Origin: Methanomassiliicoccaceae archaeon UBA71
GTDB lineage: Archaea > Thermoplasmatota > Thermoplasmata > Methanomassiliicoccales > Methanomethylophilaceae
NCBI GenBank assembly: GCA_002504405.1
Contig: DARO01000010.1
Span: 1-41,105, forward strand
DNA length: 41,105 bases
Reading direction: 5' to 3'
Positions 31,002 through 40,159 of this stretch are shown here, piece by piece (positions within the stretch are counted from its first letter, which is position 1; each line of letters starts with the position of its first letter). A program made the position numbers and the translations under genes. The notes beneath the pieces were generated by a model, which saw only the letters and a list, made by a program, of their open reading frames with translations, was not told the origin of the DNA and did no database searches.

Positions 31002-31808
31002 TCATCTCCTGTGAGACTCGATCCACTCCAGTTTTTTTGATGCTTCCTTCCTCAATCTGAACAGGAATATCGAATCATATAGGATGATCAGACCGAAAAT
31101 CGTGACGAAGAACATTACAAGCGAAGGAATGCTGTTCGGCACATATTCTAGATTCTCTCCTCCGTTGTTGATGAGGATCTTCAGGGTCCCGAGCCATGGG
31201 ATTTCCATCACTGGGATGGATCTGATTTCATCCGGTGTCACGAGATGATCGATGATGCTCGGTTGGTCGAATCTGGAATTGTTGTCCCCTTTCGTGAGAT
31301 AGCCGCTCTGCGGACTCAAGGAAGACATCGATATCGATGTTCCGCATATGAACAACGTCCCGGTTATATTGGTCCAGTCGGTCTTCGTATGAGAGGGATC
31401 GTTGTCATCGATGAAGTACCAATCATCGAAATCCTTGAGAGACGGGGCACTCCATACTCCGTCGTTGTAATCCAGCCACAGTATTGCCCTGTGGATGACG
31501 GGATTCTGATCATTACCACGGTTGTATATTATGACGGAACCGTAGTCCCCGAACGTGCTGTATCCAGTTTTGTATCCTTCCACGTATGTGACTATCGTTT
31601 CCTTCGATGGATCTCTTATCAATACTATGTCTCCGGTGTCGATGATCCCTATTTCGGATCTGTTGTTGTCGTGCTGCATGCTCTGTGACGTCACGACGCT
31701 GAACGGGGAGGTGTATCCGGTGTAGGCCACTATGCTGGCGTATCCTCCGATGAAGATAATCGCGACTATCGCGACGGTCAAAACGAGGTTTCGGTTCTCC
31801 TTGTTCAC
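31002..31808 (-). CDS. ER/archaeal-type signal peptidase I (Sec11-like)
   Basis: About 268 aa with a GTG start (VNKENRNLVLTVAIVAIIF), chosen because a TATA box (minus strand CTTTATTG, 31830-31837) lies exactly 25 bp upstream. N-terminal TM helix (about 8-28), catalytic Ser in VTSQSMQHD (about 42), general-base His in PVIHRAI (His replaces bacterial Lys), and Asp in LTKGDNN. A C-terminal TM helix (about 225-247) ends in a charged cytoplasmic tail. It cleaves signal peptides of secreted proteins. An insert at about 115-160 is Asp/Trp-rich. Confidence 0.88.
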   Translation of the reverse strand: MNKENRNLVLTVAIVAIIFIGGYASIVAYTGYTSPFSVVTSQSMQHDNNRSEIGIIDTGDIVLIRDPSKETIVTYVEGYKTGYSTFGDYGSVIIYNRGNDQNPVIHRAILWLDYNDGVWSAPSLKDFDDWYFIDDNDPSHTKTDWTNITGTLFICGTSISMSSLSPQSGYLTKGDNNSRFDQPSIIDHLVTPDEIRSIPVMEIPWLGTLKILINNGGENLEYVPNSIPSLVMFFVTIFGLIILYDSIFLFRLRKEASKKLEWIESHRR

Positions 31809-31829
31809 ATCTATGTAAGCAGGATGTTT

Positions 31830-31882
31830 CAATAAAGCGGTTTCGATTTTTTCCGGTGAAACAACAGCATGAAATGATATAC
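31830..31882. promoter_or_regulatory. Divergent promoters of signal peptidase and dCMP deaminase genes
   Basis: Two TATA boxes are back-to-back: minus strand CTTTATTG (31830-31837), 25 bp from the GTG at 31808, and plus strand GATATAC (31876-31882), 25 bp from the ATG at 31904. Both transcripts should be leaderless, which fixes both start codons. Confidence 0.55.
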
Positions 31883-31903
31883 TACGACCGCCTTGACGCA
31901 TCC

Positions 31904-32362
31904 ATGGACAGACCCAGCATGGATGAGTACTTCATGGAGATGGCTAAGCTTGTGTCCAAGCGCTCCACATGTCTCAGAAGAAAGGTGGGTGCCGTCATCG
32001 TCAAGGACAAGAGGCTTCTTTCCACGGGATACAACGGATCTCCTCGCGGAACCAGACACTGCGAGGAGCTCGGCTGTATCAGGGTCCAGATGAACATACC
32101 GTCTGGCACTAGGCATGAGCTGTGCAGAGGCGTCCATGCGGAGCAGAACGCTGTTACCCAGGCGGCCTACTTCGGGGTGTCCGTCAAGGATGCGACGATA
32201 TACACAACGACGTTCCCGTGTTCCATGTGTGCCAAAATCCTCATCAATGCGGGGATCAGGGAGATAGTCTACGACGAGGGCTATGTCGACGACCTCTCCA
32301 AGGACCTGCTGGAGGAGTCCGGGATGATAGTTCGCCAGTACCATCCCACCGAATCCGTCTGA
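31904..32362 (+). CDS. dCMP deaminase
   Basis: 152 aa from MDRPSMDEYFMEMAKLVSKRS. The zinc/catalytic site is VHAEQNAV with FPCSMCAK, and GYNGSPRG plus GCIR belong to the ComEB/dCMP deaminase family. It converts dCMP to dUMP for dTTP synthesis. The start is set by the leaderless TATA spacing; earlier in-frame starts (31856, 31874) lie upstream of the predicted transcript start. Confidence 0.9.
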   Translation: MDRPSMDEYFMEMAKLVSKRSTCLRRKVGAVIVKDKRLLSTGYNGSPRGTRHCEELGCIRVQMNIPSGTRHELCRGVHAEQNAVTQAAYFGVSVKDATIYTTTFPCSMCAKILINAGIREIVYDEGYVDDLSKDLLEESGMIVRQYHPTESV

Positions 32363-32400
32363 AGTCCGTTTTTAACCCATCTGGGTATTACGCTAATTTT

Positions 32401-32465
32401 GTTTTATACATAGAGGGTTACAGTTAAGTACCACCCCCAGGATACGATAGTAGGGTCGGGGAGTG
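32401..32465 (+). promoter_or_regulatory. Promoter and leader of the ATP synthase operon
   Basis: TATA GTTTTATAC (32401-32409) predicts a leader of about 40 nt. The SD GGGGAGTG (32458-32465) can pair with CACCCCC (32432-32438) upstream, which would hide it. A palindrome ACCCATCTGGGT (32375-32386) lies just upstream of the TATA box and might be an activator site. The first gene starts with TTG. Confidence 0.45.
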
Positions 32466-32470
32466 TTAAT

Positions 32471-32803
32471 TTGAGCCGAACTGACATACTTTCGGAAATA
32501 AAGAAAGCGGAGGCGGATGCCGATGCCAAGGTCCAGAAGGCCGAGGCTGACAAGAAATCCGCAATCGCTGAGGCTCGCAGAGATTCTGTGAAGAAGATTC
32601 AGGACGCTGAGGCTCAGATGCGCAGCTCTTACGAATCCGCCGTGTCCAAGGAGATGGAGACCCTTGCCGTGAAACGCGACGAGATGCTTGCCGAAGGCAA
32701 GAAGATCGCCGCCGGTATCGAGTCTTCCTCCGAGGCTAGAATGCAGGAAGTTAGAGACTATCTCAACAAAGAATTCGAGAGGACCCTAAATGTCACTTCC
32801 TGA
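32471..32803 (+). CDS. ahaH: A-type ATP synthase subunit H (peripheral stalk)
   Basis: 110 aa with a TTG start placed 5 nt after the SD. It is almost entirely a coiled coil (LSEIKKAEADADAKVQKAEADKKSAIAEARRD), as expected for the subunit that pairs with E in the peripheral stalk. First gene of the nine-gene operon; its end overlaps the subunit I gene by 14 bp. Confidence 0.88.
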   Translation: MSRTDILSEIKKAEADADAKVQKAEADKKSAIAEARRDSVKKIQDAEAQMRSSYESAVSKEMETLAVKRDEMLAEGKKIAAGIESSSEARMQEVRDYLNKEFERTLNVTS

Positions 32804-34829
32804 GTCGATGAGTAGGATTGTGATCGTGGGTACCAAAACTCACATCGATGAGACCATCGAGGCCTTGTACGATGTGAAGGCTATCCACCTGATCGATCAT
32901 ACCGTCGGCGCGGACGAAGGTTTCTCCCTTGGGAACTCACGCCCGTACTCTCCCAAAGCATCCGAGAGGCTGCTGAAGGTGCGTGCAATGGCGAAGGGAT
33001 TGGGAATCACCGCTAAAACGGCGACCAATGCCATTCCCGAGGAAGAGATCAAGAGCCAGATATCATCTGACAGCGTCGAAATTGTCGAGGGCGAAGTAAT
33101 GGCCGCCTTCGACAAGAGGAATGGTCTCAATCAGAGAATCACCGAGTTAAACGCTACGAAGAAGAATCTTGAGCTTCTTTCCGACATACCTGTCGACCTT
33201 GAGATGTACTCCGGTTACAGGAGCATATTCTCCATGGTCGGTGTCGTTGCCGAAGACCCCACTTCCGCACTTTCCGGTGTAGAGTGCGAGGTCTTCTCGT
33301 CCTTCGACAAGAAGAAAGGCAACGTCATAGCCGTGTTCGCTAGGACCGATGACAAGGAAAAGGTCGTCGGCATCCTCGCAGAGCACGGATTCTCCGAGAT
33401 TCAGGTGCCTTCCGGCACCGGTTCCGCGGCGAGCGCCCTCACGGCGGTCGACCGTGACATCGCCGCCGTTCAGGCGGACTTGGAGAACGTCGACAAGGAA
33501 ATCAAGAACCTTCTTGACAAACACAAGGATTTCCTCGGAGCCTCCGAGGAAGAGCTCGCGATCGAGGTGGAGAAGGGAGAGATCCCTCTCAGGATCGCAA
33601 ACAGCGAGTACTCCTTCGTGATCGATGCGTGGGTGCCCGCCAAGAAGGCCGAGACCGTGAAAACGGAGATCGAGGCCAAGGTGGAGGGAGTCTATGTGGA
33701 GATACAGGAGACCCGCGGAAGGAGCATCCACGAGGCAGAGGAAGCCGAGGCCAGATTCAAAGAGCCTCCGACAAAGATGAACAACGGAGCCTATGCGAAG
33801 GAGTTCGAGTACCCCACCAAGCTCGTGGCGGTGCCCAAGTATCAGGAGATTGACCCTACAGTCCTGATCGCGATCTTCTTCCCTATGTTCTTCGGGTTCA
33901 TGGTCGGAGACGTGGGATACGCCATTCCGTTCATCATTCTCGGTGTGTACGGACTTAAGGTAACCCACAACAAGGACTGGCGTGCAATCGCTACCGTGTT
34001 CTTCTTCGGAGGAATTTGGGCATTCATCTTTGGATTCTTCTTCTTCGGAGAATGTCTAGGAATGCACTTCGTCGGAATACCGACCGATGGCGTCACCCAT
34101 ACATGGGAGGAGCTGCTCGGTCTGTCCGGTCTGCCGGCCGTCTTCGACGGAATTCTCTACGCAGGTCACGGAGTGAGCAAGATTGGAGCCGAATACATTG
34201 GATTCCTGCTGAAGCTGACGATCTACATCGGACTCGTCCACCTCTGCCTTGGATACATCTGCTCCATTTACAACAAGACGATCCAGCACGGATTCAAGCA
34301 CGCTTTCATGGAGAAGGGCGGTTGGCTGCTCTCCTTCCTCGGAGTGACTTTCCTGTGCTACGGACTCGCCAACTACCTTATCTACGGTATTTCCTCAGGC
34401 ACCCCCATCGGGGATAACCTTTACTACATCATCATCGGAGTGATCGTAATGGTCATCGGAGTGGTGATGAACTACCGTGAAGAGAAGATCCAGGCCATCC
34501 TGGAGCTGCCCGGAATCATCGGAAACATCCTGTCATATGCCCGTCTCGCCGCTATCGGTATGTCCAAGGCCGGAATGGCCCTGGCGTTCAACTACATCGC
34601 TATCGACATGTTCTACGGAGCTTTCGAGAACATCGTGGGAATCATCCTCTGTATCGCGATGATGGCGTTCGGACATCTCATGATATGGGTACTGGCTATC
34701 ATCTCCGCCGGTCTGCACGGACTCAGGTTGCAGTACGTCGAGTTCATGGCCAAGTTCTTCGAGGGAGGAGGAGTAGAATTCGAGCCCCTCAAAGTCAAAC
34801 GCAAGAAAACCGTTTCGAACAATGCGTAA
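32790..34829 (+). CDS. ahaI: A-type ATP synthase subunit I (a subunit, stator)
   Basis: 679 aa. The cytoplasmic N-terminal half (1-340) has coiled-coil arms. The C-terminal membrane half has about eight helices, beginning VLIAIFFPMFFGFMVGDVGYA. The essential Arg that faces the K-ring Glu is in LSYARLAAIGMSKAG. It forms the ion half-channels. The length is typical. The ATG overlaps the end of ahaH in a different frame. Confidence 0.95.
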   Translation: MSLPESMSRIVIVGTKTHIDETIEALYDVKAIHLIDHTVGADEGFSLGNSRPYSPKASERLLKVRAMAKGLGITAKTATNAIPEEEIKSQISSDSVEIVEGEVMAAFDKRNGLNQRITELNATKKNLELLSDIPVDLEMYSGYRSIFSMVGVVAEDPTSALSGVECEVFSSFDKKKGNVIAVFARTDDKEKVVGILAEHGFSEIQVPSGTGSAASALTAVDRDIAAVQADLENVDKEIKNLLDKHKDFLGASEEELAIEVEKGEIPLRIANSEYSFVIDAWVPAKKAETVKTEIEAKVEGVYVEIQETRGRSIHEAEEAEARFKEPPTKMNNGAYAKEFEYPTKLVAVPKYQEIDPTVLIAIFFPMFFGFMVGDVGYAIPFIILGVYGLKVTHNKDWRAIATVFFFGGIWAFIFGFFFFGECLGMHFVGIPTDGVTHTWEELLGLSGLPAVFDGILYAGHGVSKIGAEYIGFLLKLTIYIGLVHLCLGYICSIYNKTIQHGFKHAFMEKGGWLLSFLGVTFLCYGLANYLIYGISSGTPIGDNLYYIIIGVIVMVIGVVMNYREEKIQAILELPGIIGNILSYARLAAIGMSKAGMALAFNYIAIDMFYGAFENIVGIILCIAMMAFGHLMIWVLAIISAGLHGLRLQYVEFMAKFFEGGGVEFEPLKVKRKKTVSNNA

Positions 34830-34859
34830 GCAGCAATACACATAAGTGAGGTATCAAAA

Positions 34860-35093
34860 ATGTCTATGGAAGGAGATGTAGGAGCTGGACTCGTCGCTAT
34901 CGGAGCTGGACTCGCCGTTGGACTCGCCGGTATCGGATCCGGTATGGCTGAGAAAGACATCGGAGCCGCCGCCGTCGGTGCTATCACCGAGGACATGTCT
35001 CTGTTCGGAAAGGCGCTGATGTTCACCGTTCTGCCCGAGACCATCGTCATCTTCGGTCTGGTTATCTCTATCCTCTGTATCTTCGTGATGTGA
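34860..35093 (+). CDS. ahaK: A-type ATP synthase subunit K (rotor proteolipid)
   Basis: 77 aa forming a single two-helix hairpin. Helix 1 is Gly-rich (GAGLAVGLAGIGSG) and helix 2 carries the ion-binding Glu60 in LPETIVIFGL. This is the one-hairpin, one-Glu form, not the duplicated proteolipids of some methanogens. SD GAGGT lies 8 nt upstream. The ring rotates as ions pass. Confidence 0.95.
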   Translation: MSMEGDVGAGLVAIGAGLAVGLAGIGSGMAEKDIGAAAVGAITEDMSLFGKALMFTVLPETIVIFGLVISILCIFVM

Positions 35094-35112
35094 GCTGTCG
35101 AGAGGTATTCTC

Positions 35113-35670
35113 ATGGCACTCGCGAACGTGACTCAGGAGATCAACAGGGCCGCAGAGGAGAAGGTCGCCGCCATCAAAGCGGAGGCCGATGCCGAGATCG
35201 CCAAGATCAAGGCAGACGCGGACCTGAAGGTCGCCGAGTTGAAAGAGAAAGAGGACAAGAGGCTCGCAGAAGCGGTTGAGCGCCTGAACCGTCAGGAGAT
35301 GTCCAGCGCAGAGCTGGAGAGCAAGAAGATCGTCCTGGCGAAGAAGAAGGAGCTCCTCGCAGAGGCCTTCGACGGCATGCTGTCCGACCTGGAGGGCGCA
35401 TCCAGCGATGTCAAGCTGGCGCACTACAAGGCAATGGTCGCCGCCGCGAAGGACATCATCGACAAACCGAAGGCCCTCATGTCCGAGAACGATTCGTTCT
35501 CCGCAGAAGAGCTCGGAGTAGCATCGGTCCAGAAGGACCCGAGGATCGCTGCAGGGCTCATCCTCCAGAGCGAGGATGGAACCGTGGAGGTCGACATGCA
35601 GTACTCGACCCTCCTCCAGTCGATCTGGGACCGCGAGATAAAGGCAGTGTCCGACATACTGTTCGGGTGA
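35113..35670 (+). CDS. ahaE: A-type ATP synthase subunit E (peripheral stalk)
   Basis: 185 aa. A long N-terminal coiled coil (EINRAAEEKVAAIKAEADAEIAKIKAD, to about 75) is followed by a globular C-terminal domain. It pairs with H to hold the head against the stator. It overlaps the GTG upstream of ahaC; the SD for ahaC (GGGTGAG) is within its stop. Confidence 0.9.
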   Translation: MALANVTQEINRAAEEKVAAIKAEADAEIAKIKADADLKVAELKEKEDKRLAEAVERLNRQEMSSAELESKKIVLAKKKELLAEAFDGMLSDLEGASSDVKLAHYKAMVAAAKDIIDKPKALMSENDSFSAEELGVASVQKDPRIAAGLILQSEDGTVEVDMQYSTLLQSIWDREIKAVSDILFG

Positions 35671-35675
35671 GACCT

Positions 35676-36731
35676 ATGTTCAGCCGCAGCGGAAGAACAG
35701 GAAACTACGCGTACACCGTGTCCAGGGTTAAGGCCAAGAAGGCCCAGCTCCTGAAGGACGAGGACTACAACAAGATGCTGATGATGAGCGTTCCCGAGAT
35801 ATCCCGCTACATCAGCGAGTCCGGCTATCAGAAGGAGATGGCCGAGCTTGCTGGAAAGCTCGACGGGATCGATCTGGTGGAGCACGCCACATACGCCAAC
35901 ATGGCGAAGGTGTTCAGCAGCATACTTCAGGCCTCCCAGGGTGAACTCAGCACGATGGTTGCGGCATATCTCGAGAAATGGGATATCTGGAACCTCAAAG
36001 TTATCCTCCGCGGGAAATCATATGGCCTCGGCGCCGAGGAGGTCAGGGAAGACCTGGTCCCCGCAGGCAGCCTGAAATCCGAAGATCTCGAGAAGCTCAT
36101 CGGTCTCGACAATACCGACGACATTCTCGCCAACTACAGCAAGATGGTACATGTGCAGATCCCCCAGGAGGTCCTGAACGTCTACAAGACCAACGGGAAC
36201 CTCGGGGAGATCGAGGACTACCTGGACAAATATCACTACACCAGGCTGTTGAAGAGCATCAACCCTTCATCCAGGCCTACCAGGATGTTCCAGGACTATG
36301 TCAGGATGGAGATCGACGTCAAGAATCTGGAGACTATCCTCAAGCTCAAGGCAGAGGGGATCTACGGAGAGGTCGTCATGAAGTACTTCATCCCCGGTGG
36401 CAAGCAGCTCGACAACAAGTACGCCACGCAGCTCGCCAACGCAGAGACCATCGCGGCAGCGTCTTCCGACCTGTCCCAGCTGGAGTTCTACGAGATCATC
36501 AAGGACCTCGTGGAGAGCGACAGCACCAGCATAAGGGCTGTCGTCTCGGAAATGAAGAAGTATGAGATCGCGGAGGCCAAGAAGTTCTCCCACATGTACC
36601 CCCTGTCCGTCGTGCCCATCCTCGATTACATGATCCACAAGGAGATCGAGGTCGGGAACATCAGGACCATCGCCAGGGGCATAGAGAGCGGATTGGACAC
36701 TGAGACCATCAAAGGACTGCTGGTGATCTGA
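35676..36731 (+). CDS. ahaC: A-type ATP synthase subunit C (central-stalk socket)
   Basis: 351 aa from MFSRSGRTGNYAYTVSRVKAKKAQLL. This ATG is preferred over the in-frame GTG at 35667 because SD GGGTGA lies 5 nt before it. It is an all-helical protein of the V-type C/d family with three similar helical units. It links the D/F shaft to the K ring. It shares one base with the next start (TGATG). Confidence 0.9.
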   Translation: MFSRSGRTGNYAYTVSRVKAKKAQLLKDEDYNKMLMMSVPEISRYISESGYQKEMAELAGKLDGIDLVEHATYANMAKVFSSILQASQGELSTMVAAYLEKWDIWNLKVILRGKSYGLGAEEVREDLVPAGSLKSEDLEKLIGLDNTDDILANYSKMVHVQIPQEVLNVYKTNGNLGEIEDYLDKYHYTRLLKSINPSSRPTRMFQDYVRMEIDVKNLETILKLKAEGIYGEVVMKYFIPGGKQLDNKYATQLANAETIAAASSDLSQLEFYEIIKDLVESDSTSIRAVVSEMKKYEIAEAKKFSHMYPLSVVPILDYMIHKEIEVGNIRTIARGIESGLDTETIKGLLVI

Positions 36732-37036
36732 TGGAAATCGCGGTGATTGGCAGCGACGAGTTCGTGCTGGGCTTCAGACTGGCCGGAATCAGGCGCGTGT
36801 TCGTTGCTGACTCGAATAACTACCAGGAAAAAATGCTGGAGGCAATGTCCCAGCCATCAATAGGTATCCTCGCAGTAGATGCGAAGGACCTCGCCAACCT
36901 CTCCTACGCCGTCAGGCAGAGAGTGATGGATTCGATCCAGCCCGTCGTTGTCCCCGTGGGAGGGGACGAGAGCGACCTCCGTGAGAAGGTCAAGAGGGCC
37001 ATTGGCGTTGATTTATACAAAACAGAGGATGAATAA
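36731..37036 (+). CDS. ahaF: A-type ATP synthase subunit F (central shaft)
   Basis: 101 aa. MEIAVIGSDEFVLGFRLAGIRRVF is the conserved N-terminus, followed by a CheY-like alpha/beta fold. It binds subunit D in the rotating shaft. The ATG overlaps the ahaC stop by one base, giving strong translational coupling. Confidence 0.92.
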   Translation: MEIAVIGSDEFVLGFRLAGIRRVFVADSNNYQEKMLEAMSQPSIGILAVDAKDLANLSYAVRQRVMDSIQPVVVPVGGDESDLREKVKRAIGVDLYKTEDE

Positions 37037-37038
37037 GA

Positions 37039-38769
37039 ATGAGCACTGAAGGTGTAATCTACAGGGTCGCCGGACCCGTGGTAACCGCCACCGGTATCTC
37101 TCCCAAAATGTACGATGTCGTCAATGTGGGGAACGAGAAACTGATGGGAGAGGTCATCAAGATCGTCGGCGACTATTCCATCATTCAGGTCTACGAGGAT
37201 ACCTCCGGTATCAAACCCGGGGAGCCGGTTTCCAACACCGGTATGCCTCTCTCCGTTGAGCTCGGCCCCGGCCTTCTCACTTCCGTTTACGACGGTATCC
37301 AGAGGCCCCTTCCCGTTCTCAGGGAGACCATGGGAGACTTCATCTACAGGGGAGTCTCCGCACCTGGACTGGATCATCAGAAGAAATGGGACTTCACTCC
37401 CATTGTGAAAGCAGGCGACAACGTTACCGCCGGACAGGTACTGGGTACCGTCCAGGAGGGGCCCATGCTCCACAAGATCATGGTTCCCCCCGGAATCGCC
37501 AAAGGGAAGGTCGACTCCATAAAGTCCGGAACCTTCACCGTCGACGAGGTCGTCGCAGTCATCGACGGCAAGGACATCACCATGGTCCAGTACTGGCCCG
37601 TCCGTGTGCCCAGGCCCGTCGCAGAGAAGTACCAGCCCGACGTCCCCCTCGTCACCGGGCTCAGGGTCCTGGACACCATGTTCCCCCTGGCCAAGGGAGG
37701 GGCAGCGGCCATCCCCGGTGCGTTCGGTACCGGAAAGACCGTTACCCAGCAGTCCCTCGCCAAATACTCCGATGCAGAGATCGTCGTCTACATCGGATGC
37801 GGAGAGCGTGGAAACGAGATGACCGAGGTTCTGACCGAGTTCCCCGAGCTGGAGGACCCCAGGACCGGAGAGTCCCTGATGAAGAGGACCGTCCTGATCG
37901 CTAACACCTCCAACATGCCTGTGGCTGCTCGTGAGGCTTCCGTTTACACGGGAATGACCATCGCCGAGTACTTCAGGGACATGGGATACAACGTCGCTCT
38001 CATGGCCGACTCCACCTCCAGGTGGGCAGAGGCCATGCGTGAGATTTCCTCAAGGCTTGAGGAGATGCCCGGAGAAGAGGGTTACCCCGCGTACCTCGCC
38101 GGACGTCTTTCCGAGTTCTACGAGCGTGCCTGCCGTGCAAGGGCCCTCTGCGGCGAGGACGGATCCATCTCCGTCATCGGTGCGGTTTCTCCTCCCGGAG
38201 GAGACCTTTCCGAGCCGGTTACGCAGAACACCCTGCGTATCGTCCGTGTGTTCTGGGCTCTGGACACCAAGCTGAGGGAGAGGAGGCACTTCCCCACCAT
38301 CAACTGGCTGACCTCGTACACCATGTACGACAAGCAGCTCATCGAGTGGTACAAGGAGAATGTCGCCGAGGACTTCCCCACGCTCAGGGCTTGGGCAATG
38401 AAGACCCTCCAGAAGGAGGCCGAGCTCCAGGAGGTCGTGCAGATGGTCGGTTCCGATTCCCTGCCCGACGAGCAGAAGGTCACCCTTGAGGTCGCCAAGA
38501 TGATCCGTGAGATCTTCCTCCAGCAGAACGCGTACCACCCCGTCGACTGCTACTGCCCCATCGAGAGGCAGCACGTCATGATGGGACTCATCAAGAAGTA
38601 CTCCGATCTCGCTGACAAGGCCCTGGCCGCCGGCGTGCAGGTCGACAAGATCGTCTACCTCCCTGTCAGGACCAGGTTCAACCAGGCCAAGTACGAGGAC
38701 AACACCGACGCCGAGCTCAAGGCCGTGTCCGAGGACATGGACAAGCAGTTCGCCGAGCTGGGAGTGTGA
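37039..38769 (+). CDS. ahaA: A-type ATP synthase catalytic subunit A
   Basis: 576 aa. The P-loop is PGAFGTGKTVTQQ (about 230). The catalytic Glu lies in CGERGNEMTEVL, with LMADSTSRWAEAMRE further on. The archaeal/vacuolar non-homologous insert is at about 110-190. It forms the nucleotide-hydrolysing or -making sites with B in the A3B3 head. GAGGATGA before the ATG is a good SD. No intein is present. Confidence 0.97.
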   Translation: MSTEGVIYRVAGPVVTATGISPKMYDVVNVGNEKLMGEVIKIVGDYSIIQVYEDTSGIKPGEPVSNTGMPLSVELGPGLLTSVYDGIQRPLPVLRETMGDFIYRGVSAPGLDHQKKWDFTPIVKAGDNVTAGQVLGTVQEGPMLHKIMVPPGIAKGKVDSIKSGTFTVDEVVAVIDGKDITMVQYWPVRVPRPVAEKYQPDVPLVTGLRVLDTMFPLAKGGAAAIPGAFGTGKTVTQQSLAKYSDAEIVVYIGCGERGNEMTEVLTEFPELEDPRTGESLMKRTVLIANTSNMPVAAREASVYTGMTIAEYFRDMGYNVALMADSTSRWAEAMREISSRLEEMPGEEGYPAYLAGRLSEFYERACRARALCGEDGSISVIGAVSPPGGDLSEPVTQNTLRIVRVFWALDTKLRERRHFPTINWLTSYTMYDKQLIEWYKENVAEDFPTLRAWAMKTLQKEAELQEVVQMVGSDSLPDEQKVTLEVAKMIREIFLQQNAYHPVDCYCPIERQHVMMGLIKKYSDLADKALAAGVQVDKIVYLPVRTRFNQAKYEDNTDAELKAVSEDMDKQFAELGV

Positions 38770-38774
38770 TTCGA

Positions 38775-40154
38775 ATGGCAGACATATCAAAAGAGTACAA
38801 GACGATCTCCCAGATCGCGGGTCCTCTCGTCTACGTCAAGAAGACCGAGCCCGTCGGATACTACGAGATGGTCAGCATCAGGATGTCCGACGGAACCATG
38901 AGGAGGGGACAGGTCCTCGACTCTTCCGACGACCTCGTCGTCGTCCAGGTCTTCGAGGGAACATCCGGTATCGACAAGGACGCGTCTGTGCGCTTCCTCG
39001 GCGAGACCATGAAGATGCCCGTCTCCAAGGACATGCTCGGAAGGGTCCTCTCCGGTGCCGGAGAGCCCCTGGACGGAGGCTCCAAGATCGTGCCCGAGAA
39101 GGAGCTCGACATCATCGGAGCCGCCATCAACCCCTGGGCAAGGGACAGCCCCTCTGATTTCATCCAGACCGGTATCTCCACCATCGACGGTATGAACACC
39201 CTGGTCAGGGGTCAGAAGCTGCCCATCTTCTCCCAGTCCGGTCTCCCCCACAACGAGATCGCTCTGCAGATCGCAAGGCAGGCCAAGGTCCGCGGTGAGA
39301 ACGAGGAGTTCGCCGTCGTGTTCATCGCGATGGGTATCACCAACGAAGAGAAGCAGATGTTCATGAAGGAGTTCGAGAGGACCGGTGCGCTGAAGAACGC
39401 TGTGGTCTTCCTGAACCTCGCCGACGACCCTGCTGTCGAGCGTACCCTGACCCCGCGTCTCGGTCTGACCACCGCGGAGTACATGGCCTTCGACCTCGGA
39501 ATGCAGGTTCTGGTCATCATGACCGACATCACCAACTACTGTGAGGCCCTCCGTCAGATCGGAGCCGCCCGTGAGGAGGTGCCTGGAAGGCGTGGTTACC
39601 CCGGTTACATGTACACCGACCTCGCACAGCTCTACGAGCGTGCCGGTAGGATCAAGGGCAAGAAGGGTTCCATCACCCAGATCCCCATCCTGTCCATGCC
39701 CGGAGGAGACATCACCCACCCGATCCCCGACCTGTCCGGTTACATCACCGAGGGTCAGATCGTTCTGTCGATGGAGCTTCACAGGAACGGTATCTACCCG
39801 CCTGTCAACGTCTCGTCCTCTCTCAGCAGGCTGATGGGAGGAGGAACCGGAGCAGGCAAGACCCGTGAGGACCACAAGGGTGTCTCCGACCAGCTGTACG
39901 CATCCTACGCAGAGGGTAAGGACCTGCGCGGTCTCGTGGCCATCGTCGGAAAGGACTCCCTGTCCGCAAAAGACAGGAAGCTCCTGGACTTCGCCGACAT
40001 CTTCGAGGACCGCATCGTCCGTCAGGGAATCGACGAGGACCGTTCCATCGAGGAGACCCTGGACCTTGCTTGGGAGATCTTCACCGAGCTCGATCTCGAT
40101 CAGCTCACCAGGATCGACCGTAAGTACATCGAGAAGTACCTGCCCAAGAAGTGA
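38775..40154 (+). CDS. ahaB: A-type ATP synthase regulatory subunit B
   Basis: 459 aa from MADISKEYKTISQIAGPLVYV; the ATG at 38775 is preferred over the GTG at 38766 because SD GGAGTGTGA precedes it. It has no canonical P-loop (IFSQSGLPHNEIALQIARQA), as expected for the non-catalytic subunit. The arginine contributed to the catalytic site is in the conserved C-terminal SSSLSRLMGGG block. Confidence 0.96.
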   Translation: MADISKEYKTISQIAGPLVYVKKTEPVGYYEMVSIRMSDGTMRRGQVLDSSDDLVVVQVFEGTSGIDKDASVRFLGETMKMPVSKDMLGRVLSGAGEPLDGGSKIVPEKELDIIGAAINPWARDSPSDFIQTGISTIDGMNTLVRGQKLPIFSQSGLPHNEIALQIARQAKVRGENEEFAVVFIAMGITNEEKQMFMKEFERTGALKNAVVFLNLADDPAVERTLTPRLGLTTAEYMAFDLGMQVLVIMTDITNYCEALRQIGAAREEVPGRRGYPGYMYTDLAQLYERAGRIKGKKGSITQIPILSMPGGDITHPIPDLSGYITEGQIVLSMELHRNGIYPPVNVSSSLSRLMGGGTGAGKTREDHKGVSDQLYASYAEGKDLRGLVAIVGKDSLSAKDRKLLDFADIFEDRIVRQGIDEDRSIEETLDLAWEIFTELDLDQLTRIDRKYIEKYLPKK

Positions 40155-40159
40155 TCGCC

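Noticed and set aside
31809..31901. Longer signal peptidase and dCMP deaminase starts in the shared region
   Set aside because: TATA boxes 25 bp from the inner start codons on both strands place transcript starts after these extensions.
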